From: Candidatus Zhuqueibacterota bacterium
Lineage (GTDB): Bacteria > Zhuqueibacterota > Zhuqueibacteria > Zhuqueibacterales > Zhuqueibacteraceae
DNA: 9,163 bases
Assembly: GCA_013361015.1 (NCBI GenBank)
Contig: JABWAN010000146.1
Location: 1 to 9,163, forward strand
Direction: 5' to 3'
Both the position numbers and the translations under genes were made by a program. Within the stretch, counting starts at the first letter, position 1; each line of letters opens with the position of its first letter. Of this stretch, positions 1-5,366 are shown piece after piece. The notes under the pieces are model-generated. The model did not search any database, was not told where the DNA came from, and saw nothing but the letters and a program-made list of their open reading frames with translations.

Positions 1-486
1 CTCTCCGGCGTGATCGCCAGTATCCGTAAAAAATTTCGCATTGTCAAGGCAACGATACCAATTCATCGTGCAAAAAAACACCTCGTGTTTGGGCACCAGC
101 TCGCGAATCATTTGTTTGAAGTCATTGCCGCCGTGGCCGTTGAGCACGAGCAATTTGGGAATGCGTTGGCGCGCGAGCGAGGCGGCAATATCATCGAGCA
201 CGGCCAGTTGCGTGCTTGGGTTCATGTTAATCGTCAAGCGAATATCGAGCTGGCTTGTGTTCACGCCGAAGGGAACTGTGGGCAGCACGATCACGCGCGC
301 GCCTTGTTCCCATGCCAGCCGCGCAGCTTCGTTCGCGATGTGCTCGCTTTCAATCGTGTCGGTGGAATAGGGCAGATGATAATTGTGCGCCTCCGTCGCA
401 CCCCACGGCAGGAGGGCAACTTCGTAGGGAATTTCTTTGATGGTCTTCCAAGTGGTTTCAGCCAACACATACGGGCGGCCGGGCAT
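1..486 (-). CDS. Creatininase-family amidohydrolase (creatinine amidohydrolase-like), 3'-truncated by window edge
   Basis: Minus-strand frame open from ATG at 486 to the window edge (162 codons, C-terminal part missing). It was read directly by translating the reverse complement. Family landmarks: an N-terminal RPYVLAETTWKTIKE segment; residues 27-43 LPWGATEAHNYHLPYST-D with the metal-ligand pattern E32-x-H34 and D43; the NGHGGND motif at 116-122 with H118; and DHAGE at 158-162. Known creatininases are cytoplasmic di-metal (Zn/Mn) hydrolases of cyclic or linear amides, and these residues correspond to their ligands. The true substrate cannot be inferred, since many family members are not creatininases. 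I chose ATG 486 because GGAG lies 9 nt upstream and RPYxLAE is the usual family start; an in-frame ATG at 510 is possible. It is the last visible gene of the minus-strand run starting at 2110, 53 nt after a small ORF. No defect is visible in the part present. Confidence 0.9.
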   Translation of the reverse strand, partial: MPGRPYVLAETTWKTIKEIPYEVALLPWGATEAHNYHLPYSTDTIESEHIANEAARLAWEQGARVIVLPTVPFGVNTSQLDIRLTINMNPSTQLAVLDDIAASLARQRIPKLLVLNGHGGNDFKQMIRELVPKHEVFFCTMNWYRCLDNAKFFTDTGDHAGE

Positions 487-539
487 GATGGGAATCTCCG
501 AATGGTCCATTGCGAAGGGATGAACCCTCGCCAGATTAT

Positions 540-641
540 TCACTGCGAAGCAAGCTCTCGGCGCAGGGCTTCCCAACCTTCTGTCGTCATTGCGTGTGCG
601 AGAAAGCGGTCGATGCGATCCATCTCGTGCAACATGCGCAT
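540..641 (-). CDS. Possible small ORF (33 aa) upstream of the creatininase gene
   Basis: The ORF starts at ATG 641, preceded by AAGGGAAG at good spacing, and ends with TGA at 542-540. The peptide (MRMLHEMDRIDRFLAH, then AMTTEGWEALRRELASQ) is charged, helix-like and has no membrane segment. It sits in the 240-nt gap between the DUF4287 gene and the creatininase gene, in a different frame from the latter, ending 53 nt before its start. It could be a small protein, a leader ORF influencing creatininase translation, or the eroded end of a former gene. I recognise no family. The good ribosome-binding site is the main support. Confidence 0.35.
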   Translation of the reverse strand: MRMLHEMDRIDRFLAHAMTTEGWEALRRELASQ

Positions 642-728
642 GGTCTTCCCTTGAAATCTAAATGAGCCTGAACATAGATCAAAGCAGATTCTTACTGATT
701 GAAATTGGAATGCGATTTCTGCGCCCGT

Positions 729-1358
729 CTAGCCTCCCAGTTCATACGCAATCTTCAGCCACTGCCGCACTTCCTCATCGATATCTCCCAACGTGGTGAT
801 CGCAAAGCAATGGGTAATACGGTCGCCTTTGGCGAGGCCGCCGGTGTCGGTCAAACGTTTCGGCGGTTTCTTCTTTGCGCCTTTCAACGCCAGGCCGAAA
901 TCAATGCGCGTGCGCGTCGTGGGCTTGATTTGCGCGAACGCGTGGTTGCGATAAAACGGCACGATGGTTTGGCACGGACAGATTTTGACGTCGTCTGCCA
1001 GCGACAAACCCAGCTCGAGCAATGCATCATGCAGCGGACGCAATGCCGCTCTAGGCCCGGTATACATCGCTTCCACGTATCTCGCCGCGGCTTTGAGATA
1101 GGCATGCTCGTCGGTGTCCTCTGCGCCTTGGCCTGCGGCGCGAGCGACGATCATGCTTGCCGTCGTGCCGCCGAGCTGATGTTCTTTCTTCAGCCACTCC
1201 CGCCTTTCCTTTTCTCCTTGCGGGCCGGATTTTTTGAGGAGGCGCACCCACTGATCAAGTGATTTGCCGGTCTTTTCAGAAAGGTTGTTGATGATCGCTT
1301 GCGCATATGCCACGGAAGGATGCACGCTGTAGAGTGACTTTTCCGCAGGACGTGTCAT
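729..1358 (-). CDS. DUF4287 and DUF5655 domain-containing protein
   Basis: A 209-aa cytoplasmic protein with no signal peptide or membrane segment. The N-terminal ~70 residues (YSVHPSVAYAQAIINNL, then KTGKSLDQWV, ERREWLKKEHQLG) match the DUF4287 pattern: an HPS start, a TGKxxxxW motif and WLK-x-EHxLG. The C-terminal ~110 residues (MYTGPRAALRPLHDALLELG, then ICPCQTIVPFYRNHAFAQI, TRTRIDFGLAL, HCFAITTLGDID) match DUF5655. This two-domain architecture is common in bacteria, but its biochemical role is unknown to me. The start at ATG 1358 is supported by GAAGGAGA 8 nt upstream. It lies 39 nt downstream of the 50-codon ORF and probably shares the transcript with the AhpD-like gene, so a stress-related role is possible by context only. 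Confidence 0.88.
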   Translation of the reverse strand: MTRPAEKSLYSVHPSVAYAQAIINNLSEKTGKSLDQWVRLLKKSGPQGEKERREWLKKEHQLGGTTASMIVARAAGQGAEDTDEHAYLKAAARYVEAMYTGPRAALRPLHDALLELGLSLADDVKICPCQTIVPFYRNHAFAQIKPTTRTRIDFGLALKGAKKKPPKRLTDTGGLAKGDRITHCFAITTLGDIDEEVRQWLKIAYELGG

Positions 1359-1397
1359 GGCAAAATCTCCTTCAAAAAATTCACCGGCTGCCTCTTT

Positions 1398-1550
1398 CTA
1401 CTTCGTTGCAGTCTTCTTCGAACTCTCGATGTGCTCCATCGCGATCGTTTTTTGAAGACACTCGAAGGCCGCACTCGGATTGCTCAACTGCATGTGGAGT
1501 TGCACAGGCTGCGTGAACGTCACGAAGTCCGGTGAAAATGCGAGGCTCAT
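1398..1550 (-). CDS. Small hypothetical protein (50 aa), ATGA-coupled to the AhpD-like gene
   Basis: The ATG at 1550 overlaps the TGA stop of the preceding AhpD-like gene in the arrangement ATGA, typical of translational coupling; the ORF ends at TAG 1400-1398. The product starts MSLAFSPDFVTFTQPVQLHM, contains one Cys, and ends in a Lys/Ser-rich tail (SSKKTATK). It is probably soluble, with no signal peptide. I recognise no family. The exact overlap, plus the 39-nt gap to the well-supported DUF4287 gene, makes it likely to be translated. An alternative reading frame through the same stretch looks less protein-like. Confidence 0.5.
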   Translation of the reverse strand: MSLAFSPDFVTFTQPVQLHMQLSNPSAAFECLQKTIAMEHIESSKKTATK

Positions 1551-2110
1551 TCCCGCCCGACGCCGAGCGCGTCTGCGACGCGATTGATGTAATTGAACCA
1601 AGAGGCGATGAGCGTGATTTGCAGTATGGCTTTGTCGTCAAAACCGACCGCGCGCAAGCGCACGTGGTCGTCTCGCGAAATTCTTGTGGCATCTTTAGTG
1701 AGTTGCACCACGTAATCCAGCATCGCACGTTCCTGTGCGCTGATCGGGGCCTGGCGATGGTCTTCGCTCAATGCCTGAATCAATGCTTCATCCAATGTGA
1801 CCCGGCGCAGAAACTCTGCGTGCGATTCCAGTCAATACTGGCAGCGGTTCGTGACGGAGACCATGGTGGCGATCATTTCATGCTGCCGTCGCGAGAGGGG
1901 AAGTTCGGGCGACATCAGCGCACCGAAAGTGGCAAAGGCGTGACGGAGCGCCTCGGGAATGAGGCTATGTGAGGCCACGATGCCGCTCGTGCCATCGTCC
2001 GTGGGATGCACCGGAGCTTCATACTCGCTCGGATACAAAGCTCTCTGCGCCTCAACCGCAAGACGCACTTGCTCGTCCACTTCTGCTGAAACTGTTTGAA
2101 TCCAAGCCAT
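1547..2110 (-). CDS. AhpD-like / peroxidase-related (carboxymuconolactone decarboxylase family) protein, candidate selenoprotein with in-frame TGA at codon 93
   Basis: Reading through one TGA (1834-1832) gives a 187-residue protein, close to the usual length of 'uncharacterized peroxidase-related enzyme' members of the AhpD/CMD superfamily. The N-terminal half starts MAWIQTV and carries SRRQHEMIATMVSVTNRCQY. After the TGA the same frame continues LESHAEFLRR and runs 94 codons to TGA 1549-1547, with family-like helices including ERAMLDYVVQLTKD and ASWFNYINRVADALG. The TGA replaces the second cysteine of the CxxC redox motif (C90-Q-Y-U93). E78, C90, U93 and H97 have the same spacing as Glu118/Cys130/Cys133/His137 of mycobacterial AhpD, an alkylhydroperoxidase and thiol reductant. 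A selenocysteine here would sit at the reactive, peroxide-facing position. Start: ATG 2110 with GAAGGAAA upstream. A SECIS-like hairpin follows the TGA. First gene of its operon. Alternative: a TGC/TGT-to-TGA nonsense mutation or sequencing error; ordinary annotation would split it into 2110-1832 and 1795-1547. Confidence 0.8.
1798..1834 (-). promoter_or_regulatory. Candidate bacterial SECIS element directly after the in-frame TGA
   Basis: On the minus strand, 16 nt separate the TGA from an apical loop. Stem CGCAG (1820-1816) pairs perfectly with CTGCG (1810-1806) around the five-base loop AGTTT (1815-1811), which has a G among its first two bases. The TGA and next base (TGAC, 1834-1831) can also pair with GTCA (1801-1798), and TGG (1830-1828) with CCG (1805-1803) if one G is bulged. 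A 7-nt unpaired stretch is left on the 5' side. Known bacterial SECIS rules (loop about 16-37 nt after UGA, small loop, early G) are met. The structure is within coding sequence, so chance pairing cannot be excluded. Confidence 0.55.
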
Positions 2111-2130
2111 GTTGGTTTTCCTTCGTTACA

Positions 2131-2277
2131 TTAGCTTGACAATGTTAGCTTAAACGCGAAGTTTGCGAAGGAGGCGCAAAACACGCAAAGATTCAAAAAA
2201 ATGTTAAGCTCTCTGCGATCTTAGCGTCAGCTTGGCGGCCTTTGCGGTTAAAGAAGTCAACTTAACATTGTCGAGTT
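2131..2277. repeat. Inverted-repeat (MITE/REP-like) intergenic element
   Basis: GACAATGTTA at 2138-2147 recurs inverted as TAACATTGTC at 2263-2272, and weaker similarity extends on both sides. Inside, TTAAACGCGAAG with CGCAAAACACGCAAAG on the left mirrors CTCTGCGATCTTAGCG with GGCCTTTGCGGTTAAAG on the right, forming an imperfect inverted repeat rich in GCAAAG/CTTTGC words. Elements with such 'CGCAAAG...TTTGCGGTTAA' words are dispersed in many environmental bacterial genomes (recollection, not searched). It ends about 20 nt upstream of the AhpD-like start codon, so it must contain or displace that operon's promoter. Confidence 0.55.
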
Positions 2278-2605
2278 AGTGCTGTAATAGTTTTGCTCTT
2301 AAAGGAAAAACACGGTCACAGTGAAAAGCCTCAGCTACACGTGGTAGCCGCTCGGCTTGCGAGGCAATGCGGCGCCGCGTTTTCTTTTTTGGGTTTGTCG
2401 CTGCTCATTCTTGAGAGTCCTCTTCGCTAGTTTACCGAGGGGGCTAGGGCACCGAAGTGATGCAATGCAGACGAGCCGCAACCCAACAGCTTTCTACCTG
2501 AATTTTGCACCAAGCCTGACCGCATCCGCGATGAGCGCGGGTTTGATCATGACGCCAATCTACCCATCGGGTGGTGCATAAAAATTTTGCACGAAAGCTT
2601 GCCGG

Positions 2606-2638
2606 CAACTCCGAAGGAGCGAAATGTTTATAGTAAAG
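2606..2638 (+). repeat. REP-like unit 1 (CTCC-GAA-GGAG type)
   Basis: The unit CAACTCCGAAGGAGCG followed by AAATGTTTATAGTAAAG has a self-complementary CTCC/GGAG head. Its inverted partner is unit 4 (2763-2794), with matching ACTCC and ATGTTTATAG words. Head plus ATGT/TATAG tail is the shape of REP-type palindromes mobilised by RAYT transposases in other bacteria; no RAYT gene is present here. Confidence 0.6.
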
Positions 2639-2656
2639 CTCGCCCACGGTTTCTAC

Positions 2657-2680
2657 AAACTCCGATAGGAGTGGCATGTC
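2657..2680 (+). repeat. REP-like unit 2
   Basis: AAACTCCGATAGGAGTGG followed by CATGTC. It has the same CTCC/GGAG head with a variant ATA loop and ends before the TATAG tail. Its inverted partner is unit 3 (2721-2742). Between units 2 and 3 a small hairpin, GGATT (2681-2685) with AATCC (2696-2700), marks the centre of the palindrome. Confidence 0.6.
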
Positions 2681-2720
2681 GGATTCTCACGATAAAATCC
2701 GCGCCACCTCGATGAAATCT

Positions 2721-2742
2721 ACATGTCACTCCTTCGGAGTTG
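2721..2742 (-). repeat. REP-like unit 3 (inverted)
   Basis: ACATGTCACTCCTTCGGAGT followed by TG is the reverse complement of a CAACTCCGAAGGAGTGACATGT unit. It mirrors unit 2 across the centre near 2700. Confidence 0.6.
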
Positions 2743-2762
2743 AGGCTCGTCCCAGTTCGCCG

Positions 2763-2794
2763 TTTCTATAAACATTCCACTCCTGCCGGAGTTG
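2763..2794 (-). repeat. REP-like unit 4 (inverted)
   Basis: TTTCTATAAACATTCCACTC followed by CTGCCGGAGTTG is the reverse complement of a CAACTCC-GGAG unit with its ATGTTTATAG tail. It mirrors unit 1; midpoints of both unit pairs fall at about 2700. Confidence 0.6.
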
Positions 2795-3115
2795 TGTGCG
2801 GTGCGCCGTCACGCTTTGACGAATGGGCCGCCTCGTGCAAAATTCAGGTAATAAAGCTTGGACCGAGTGCTAAAGAGGTTTTTGAATGACATGTTCAAGC
2901 TGAGGCGCTTATGCTTTCGGCTCCAAGCCACCTTGCTCGAAGAGACCACCTCGGTAAACAAGCAGAGAACGCACCTTGGTGCAGCAGCGACAGAACATAA
3001 AAAAAGAAACCTAGCATTTTGCGACGAACCTCCGGGCCATGCAGAAGTGGCCGCGCTACGTTCTCTACGGCTAACTGAGGTGCTACCAAGGATTTGCGAA
3101 TCCGTTCTGATTGCA

Positions 3116-3147
3116 ACCGAAAAGTTCAGCTAGCGGAGGTTTTCGGT
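3116..3147 (-). terminator. Hairpin across the permease stop codon, weak terminator candidate
   Basis: ACCGAAAA (3116-3123) and TTTTCGGT (3140-3147) are perfect 8-bp inverted repeats with a 16-nt loop holding the permease stop codon (TGA at 3128-3126). No clear U-run follows on the minus strand, so it may be an mRNA 3'-end stabiliser or attenuator, or chance, rather than a classical intrinsic terminator. Confidence 0.3.
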
Positions 3148-4511
3148 GCGACGACATTTTCTCCCAACCTGGTTGCGCTCAGCTTGCGCCTCTTGCGAAA
3201 CACCCAACGATACACCGGCCAACCGAGTGCAACGACGCCAACTCCGAGAATTGCCTGCTGGAAATTCTGCGCAGCCAACAGGAACAACAACAATGCCACG
3301 AGTGCGATAAAGAGCAGTGGAGTAAAGGGGTAGCCCGGGGTTTTGTAGCCCTGGGCAGAGGGCATTTTCTTGCGCAGCGCGAATATCGCCGCAACGGTAA
3401 GCGCGATGAACGAGACGGTCACAAAAATAAAATAAGCGATGATTTGATTGAAGGTGCCGAGCGCAACCAATAGGCTTGCAAGTCCGGCTTGCAGCGCAAT
3501 GGCCAGCGCCGGTGTGTCGAAGCGAGGATGGAGAGCGGCGGCCGCATGCAAAAATAAACCGTCGCGCGCCATGGCATAATACACGCGCGGGGCGGCCATG
3601 ATAAGTCCGGAGAGACTGCTCAGCACGGACACGATGACGATGCCGGCAAAAATTTCGCCACCGGCGCGACCGAAGAGCGCTTCCCCTGCTTGCGCGGCGA
3701 AGGTCTCGCCCGAAGTGACGCGCACGAGCGGCACGAGATAAAAGAATGCCGCGCTCGTTATGATGTAGACCACGGTCACAATGGTCACGCCTAGAATCAG
3801 AGCACGCGGCACAATGCGTTCGGCTTCGCGCACTTCACCGGCCAGCTTGCTCACGTCCCACCATCCGCCAAAAGAAAAAAATGCTGCGACCATGCCGCCG
3901 GCCAGCGCACCCATGAGCGGAGCCGAGCCGGGACGTTGCGCCACGAACGGCGCGAAGTTCGACCAATCTCCCAGCCGCAATAGAAAGCCCCAGACCAGAA
4001 TGAATGCCAGCAAGCCGAGTTTGAGAAAAGTGAAGCCGCGCATGAGCCGCGCGCCGAGCTGAACGCCGAGAATGTTGGCAGCCGCCAGTGTGAGAATCGT
4101 CGCAATCGCCACGAGCTTTTGTGCCGGCGGAGATATGTTGAGCAAGTAGGCGACATAACTCGCCAAGCCCACGGCAAGCGCGGCCGTGATGCCGGGATCC
4201 ATTACAAAAAAACATTTCCAGCCATACAAAAACGCCAACTGCTCGCCGTAGGCTTCGCGGAGATAAACATATCCGCCGCCGGCTTGTGGAAAGCGCGCGG
4301 CCAGCTCGCCGTAACTGAGCGCACCGCAAAGCGCCATGAGGCCCATTGCCAACCACACGAGCAACAACCAAAACGGCGAGCCGAGCGACTTTGCCATCTC
4401 GGCGGGAGTAAGAAAAATTCCGATGGCGATGACTTCGCCGACGATGAGCGCCGTGGCCGAGGCTAGCCCGAGTTGACGGCGCAACTCGCGAGGTTTTTCG
4501 GGGTCACTCAT
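3126..4511 (-). CDS. APC-superfamily amino acid permease (12 TM)
   Basis: A 461-aa integral inner-membrane protein with about 12 hydrophobic segments, the normal size for the amino acid-polyamine-organocation superfamily. The N-terminus is charged (MSDPEKPRELRRQLG). TM1 contains the unwound helix motif as GEVIAIGIFLTP, where many members have G-S/A-GIF. The conserved loop after TM2 reads LAARFPQAGGGYVYLREAYG. APRVYYAMARDGLF is the typical segment after TM8. The C-terminal tail is basic (FRKRRK). Such proteins import amino acids by proton- or exchange-coupled transport; substrate specificity is not readable, though the sequence resembles the LAT/YfnA-like branch. The ATG at 4511 follows the TPR gene stop by 13 nt and has no clear Shine-Dalgarno, so it probably depends on coupling. 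Last gene of the three-gene run. Confidence 0.92.
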   Translation of the reverse strand: MSDPEKPRELRRQLGLASATALIVGEVIAIGIFLTPAEMAKSLGSPFWLLLVWLAMGLMALCGALSYGELAARFPQAGGGYVYLREAYGEQLAFLYGWKCFFVMDPGITAALAVGLASYVAYLLNISPPAQKLVAIATILTLAAANILGVQLGARLMRGFTFLKLGLLAFILVWGFLLRLGDWSNFAPFVAQRPGSAPLMGALAGGMVAAFFSFGGWWDVSKLAGEVREAERIVPRALILGVTIVTVVYIITSAAFFYLVPLVRVTSGETFAAQAGEALFGRAGGEIFAGIVIVSVLSSLSGLIMAAPRVYYAMARDGLFLHAAAALHPRFDTPALAIALQAGLASLLVALGTFNQIIAYFIFVTVSFIALTVAAIFALRKKMPSAQGYKTPGYPFTPLLFIALVALLLFLLAAQNFQQAILGVGVVALGWPVYRWVFRKRRKLSATRLGENVVAPKTSAS

Positions 4512-4524
4512 ACATTGGAGTAAA

Positions 4525-5319
4525 TTATTTCACCGCGGTCCGAATTCCAAAAAGCACGTCTGTTTGTGCATTTCGCGCCGGCGGTTTGAGTTTGCAGGCC
4601 TTCAAATAGTGCTCCCGCGCAAGTGTGCTGTCTTGAAAATGATCCAACAACAAATAGGCAAAATCCAAGTGTACGTCCGCATGGTAACGATTGATCTCCA
4701 ACGCTTTCACATAGTGCGACCGGGCTTGATCATATTTGTGCAGAAAATCTTCCAAGAAGCGCGCATAGTAGAGCTGACTGTTCGCATTGTCGGATTGCAG
4801 CGCCAGCGCCTTCAAGAAGTACGGCTCGGCGTTGGTGGTGTCGTGCTTGGTGTAGGCAAGAAAAACTGCGTAGTTTCTGTTGATTAAAACATGGTTTGGG
4901 TCCAACGCCAGCGCTTCACGATAATATTTCTGAGCACCGTCATAATCCTGGAAGCGGCTTTCTAAAAGCATGGCCAGATTGTTCCGGGGGCTGACCAAGC
5001 TCGAATCGCTGTTTAGCGCTAGCAGGTAATGCCGCCGGGCGGCCTCGAAGTCTCCAAAATTTTCCTGCAAGATTTTCGCGAGATTGTTGTGCGCCACGGC
5101 ATGATCGGGCCGCGCCGCTAGCGCTGCCAGCCAATGGCTTTTTGCGCTGGCATAGTCGCTCTCATGATCGACCAAATAAGTCGCGAGCAAATGGTGATAG
5201 GTGGCCGCGAAATGTTGGGGGCGAAACAAACGATAACATGCGAGTGCAGCCATCAAGCCGAGAAGCAAGATGGCCGAACCATAGATGATGCGTTTGAGGA
5301 TGCGCTTGCCGCGCGCCAT
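4525..5319 (-). CDS. Membrane-anchored tetratricopeptide-repeat protein
   Basis: A 264-aa protein. Basic residues MARGKRILKR precede one hydrophobic helix (about residues 11-29, IIYGSAILLLGLMAALACY), probably an uncleaved anchor placing the rest in the periplasm. From about residue 39 to 252 there are roughly six TPR-like helix pairs, with repeated A-x-x-H/Y-Y-x-x-AL and N-N-LA patterns (AHNNLAKIL, ARRHYLLAL, PRNNLAMLL, AQKYYREALALDPNH, ARSHYVKALEINRYH). The period is about 36-37 rather than 34 residues, because a short F-x-D-Y/F insertion recurs between helices. TPR proteins are scaffolds; no catalytic motif is visible. Start ATG 5319 has CGGAG upstream. It lies 47 nt after the FG-GAP/ASPIC gene. 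TPR and CRTAC1-type domains are often neighbours or fused, suggesting a shared envelope complex. Confidence 0.85.
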   Translation of the reverse strand: MARGKRILKRIIYGSAILLLGLMAALACYRLFRPQHFAATYHHLLATYLVDHESDYASAKSHWLAALAARPDHAVAHNNLAKILQENFGDFEAARRHYLLALNSDSSLVSPRNNLAMLLESRFQDYDGAQKYYREALALDPNHVLINRNYAVFLAYTKHDTTNAEPYFLKALALQSDNANSQLYYARFLEDFLHKYDQARSHYVKALEINRYHADVHLDFAYLLLDHFQDSTLAREHYLKACKLKPPARNAQTDVLFGIRTAVK

Positions 5320-5366
5320 GAAGACAACTCCGATCTCGCCATGTACAAGTGTGCGGCCACGACTGC

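Larger units (their letters stand above)
2379..3010. repeat. Large (~630 bp) imperfect palindrome with nested inverted repeats
   Basis: Several inverted pairs share nearly one centre (about 2672-2700). The outer arms 2379-2440 and 2949-3010 are both 62 nt; they share TGTCGCTGCT and GTTTACCGAGG with the inverse strand and align without gaps. An inner perfect 16-bp pair lies at 2495-2510 (TACCTGAATTTTGCAC) and 2835-2850, with partial similarity extending outward (AGCTTT). Four CTCC-GGAG units sit in the middle, two in each orientation. A third copy of AATTTTGCAC is at 2583-2592. The structure fills the space between two co-oriented operons. ORFs inside it translate repeat sequence and are not credible genes. 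It could be a MITE-like or REP composite (BIME-like) element, or a fold-back structure affecting the ends of the permease mRNA. Confidence 0.65.

Noticed and set aside
2334..2348. GCTAC-ACGTG-GTAGC small hairpin as a terminator
   Set aside because: Only a 5-bp stem, no T-run on either side, and not positioned at a gene end.
2444..2677. Minus-strand 77-codon ORF starting MPLLSEFVETVGELYY
   Set aside because: It translates REP-like units 1 and 2 and the 16-bp repeat, so its apparent protein character comes from repeat sequence.
2858..3133. Plus-strand 91-codon ORF, and the minus-strand 73-codon ORF at 3116-2895
   Set aside because: Both lie in the right arm of the palindrome, have no recognisable domain or ribosome-binding site, and partly mirror the left arm.
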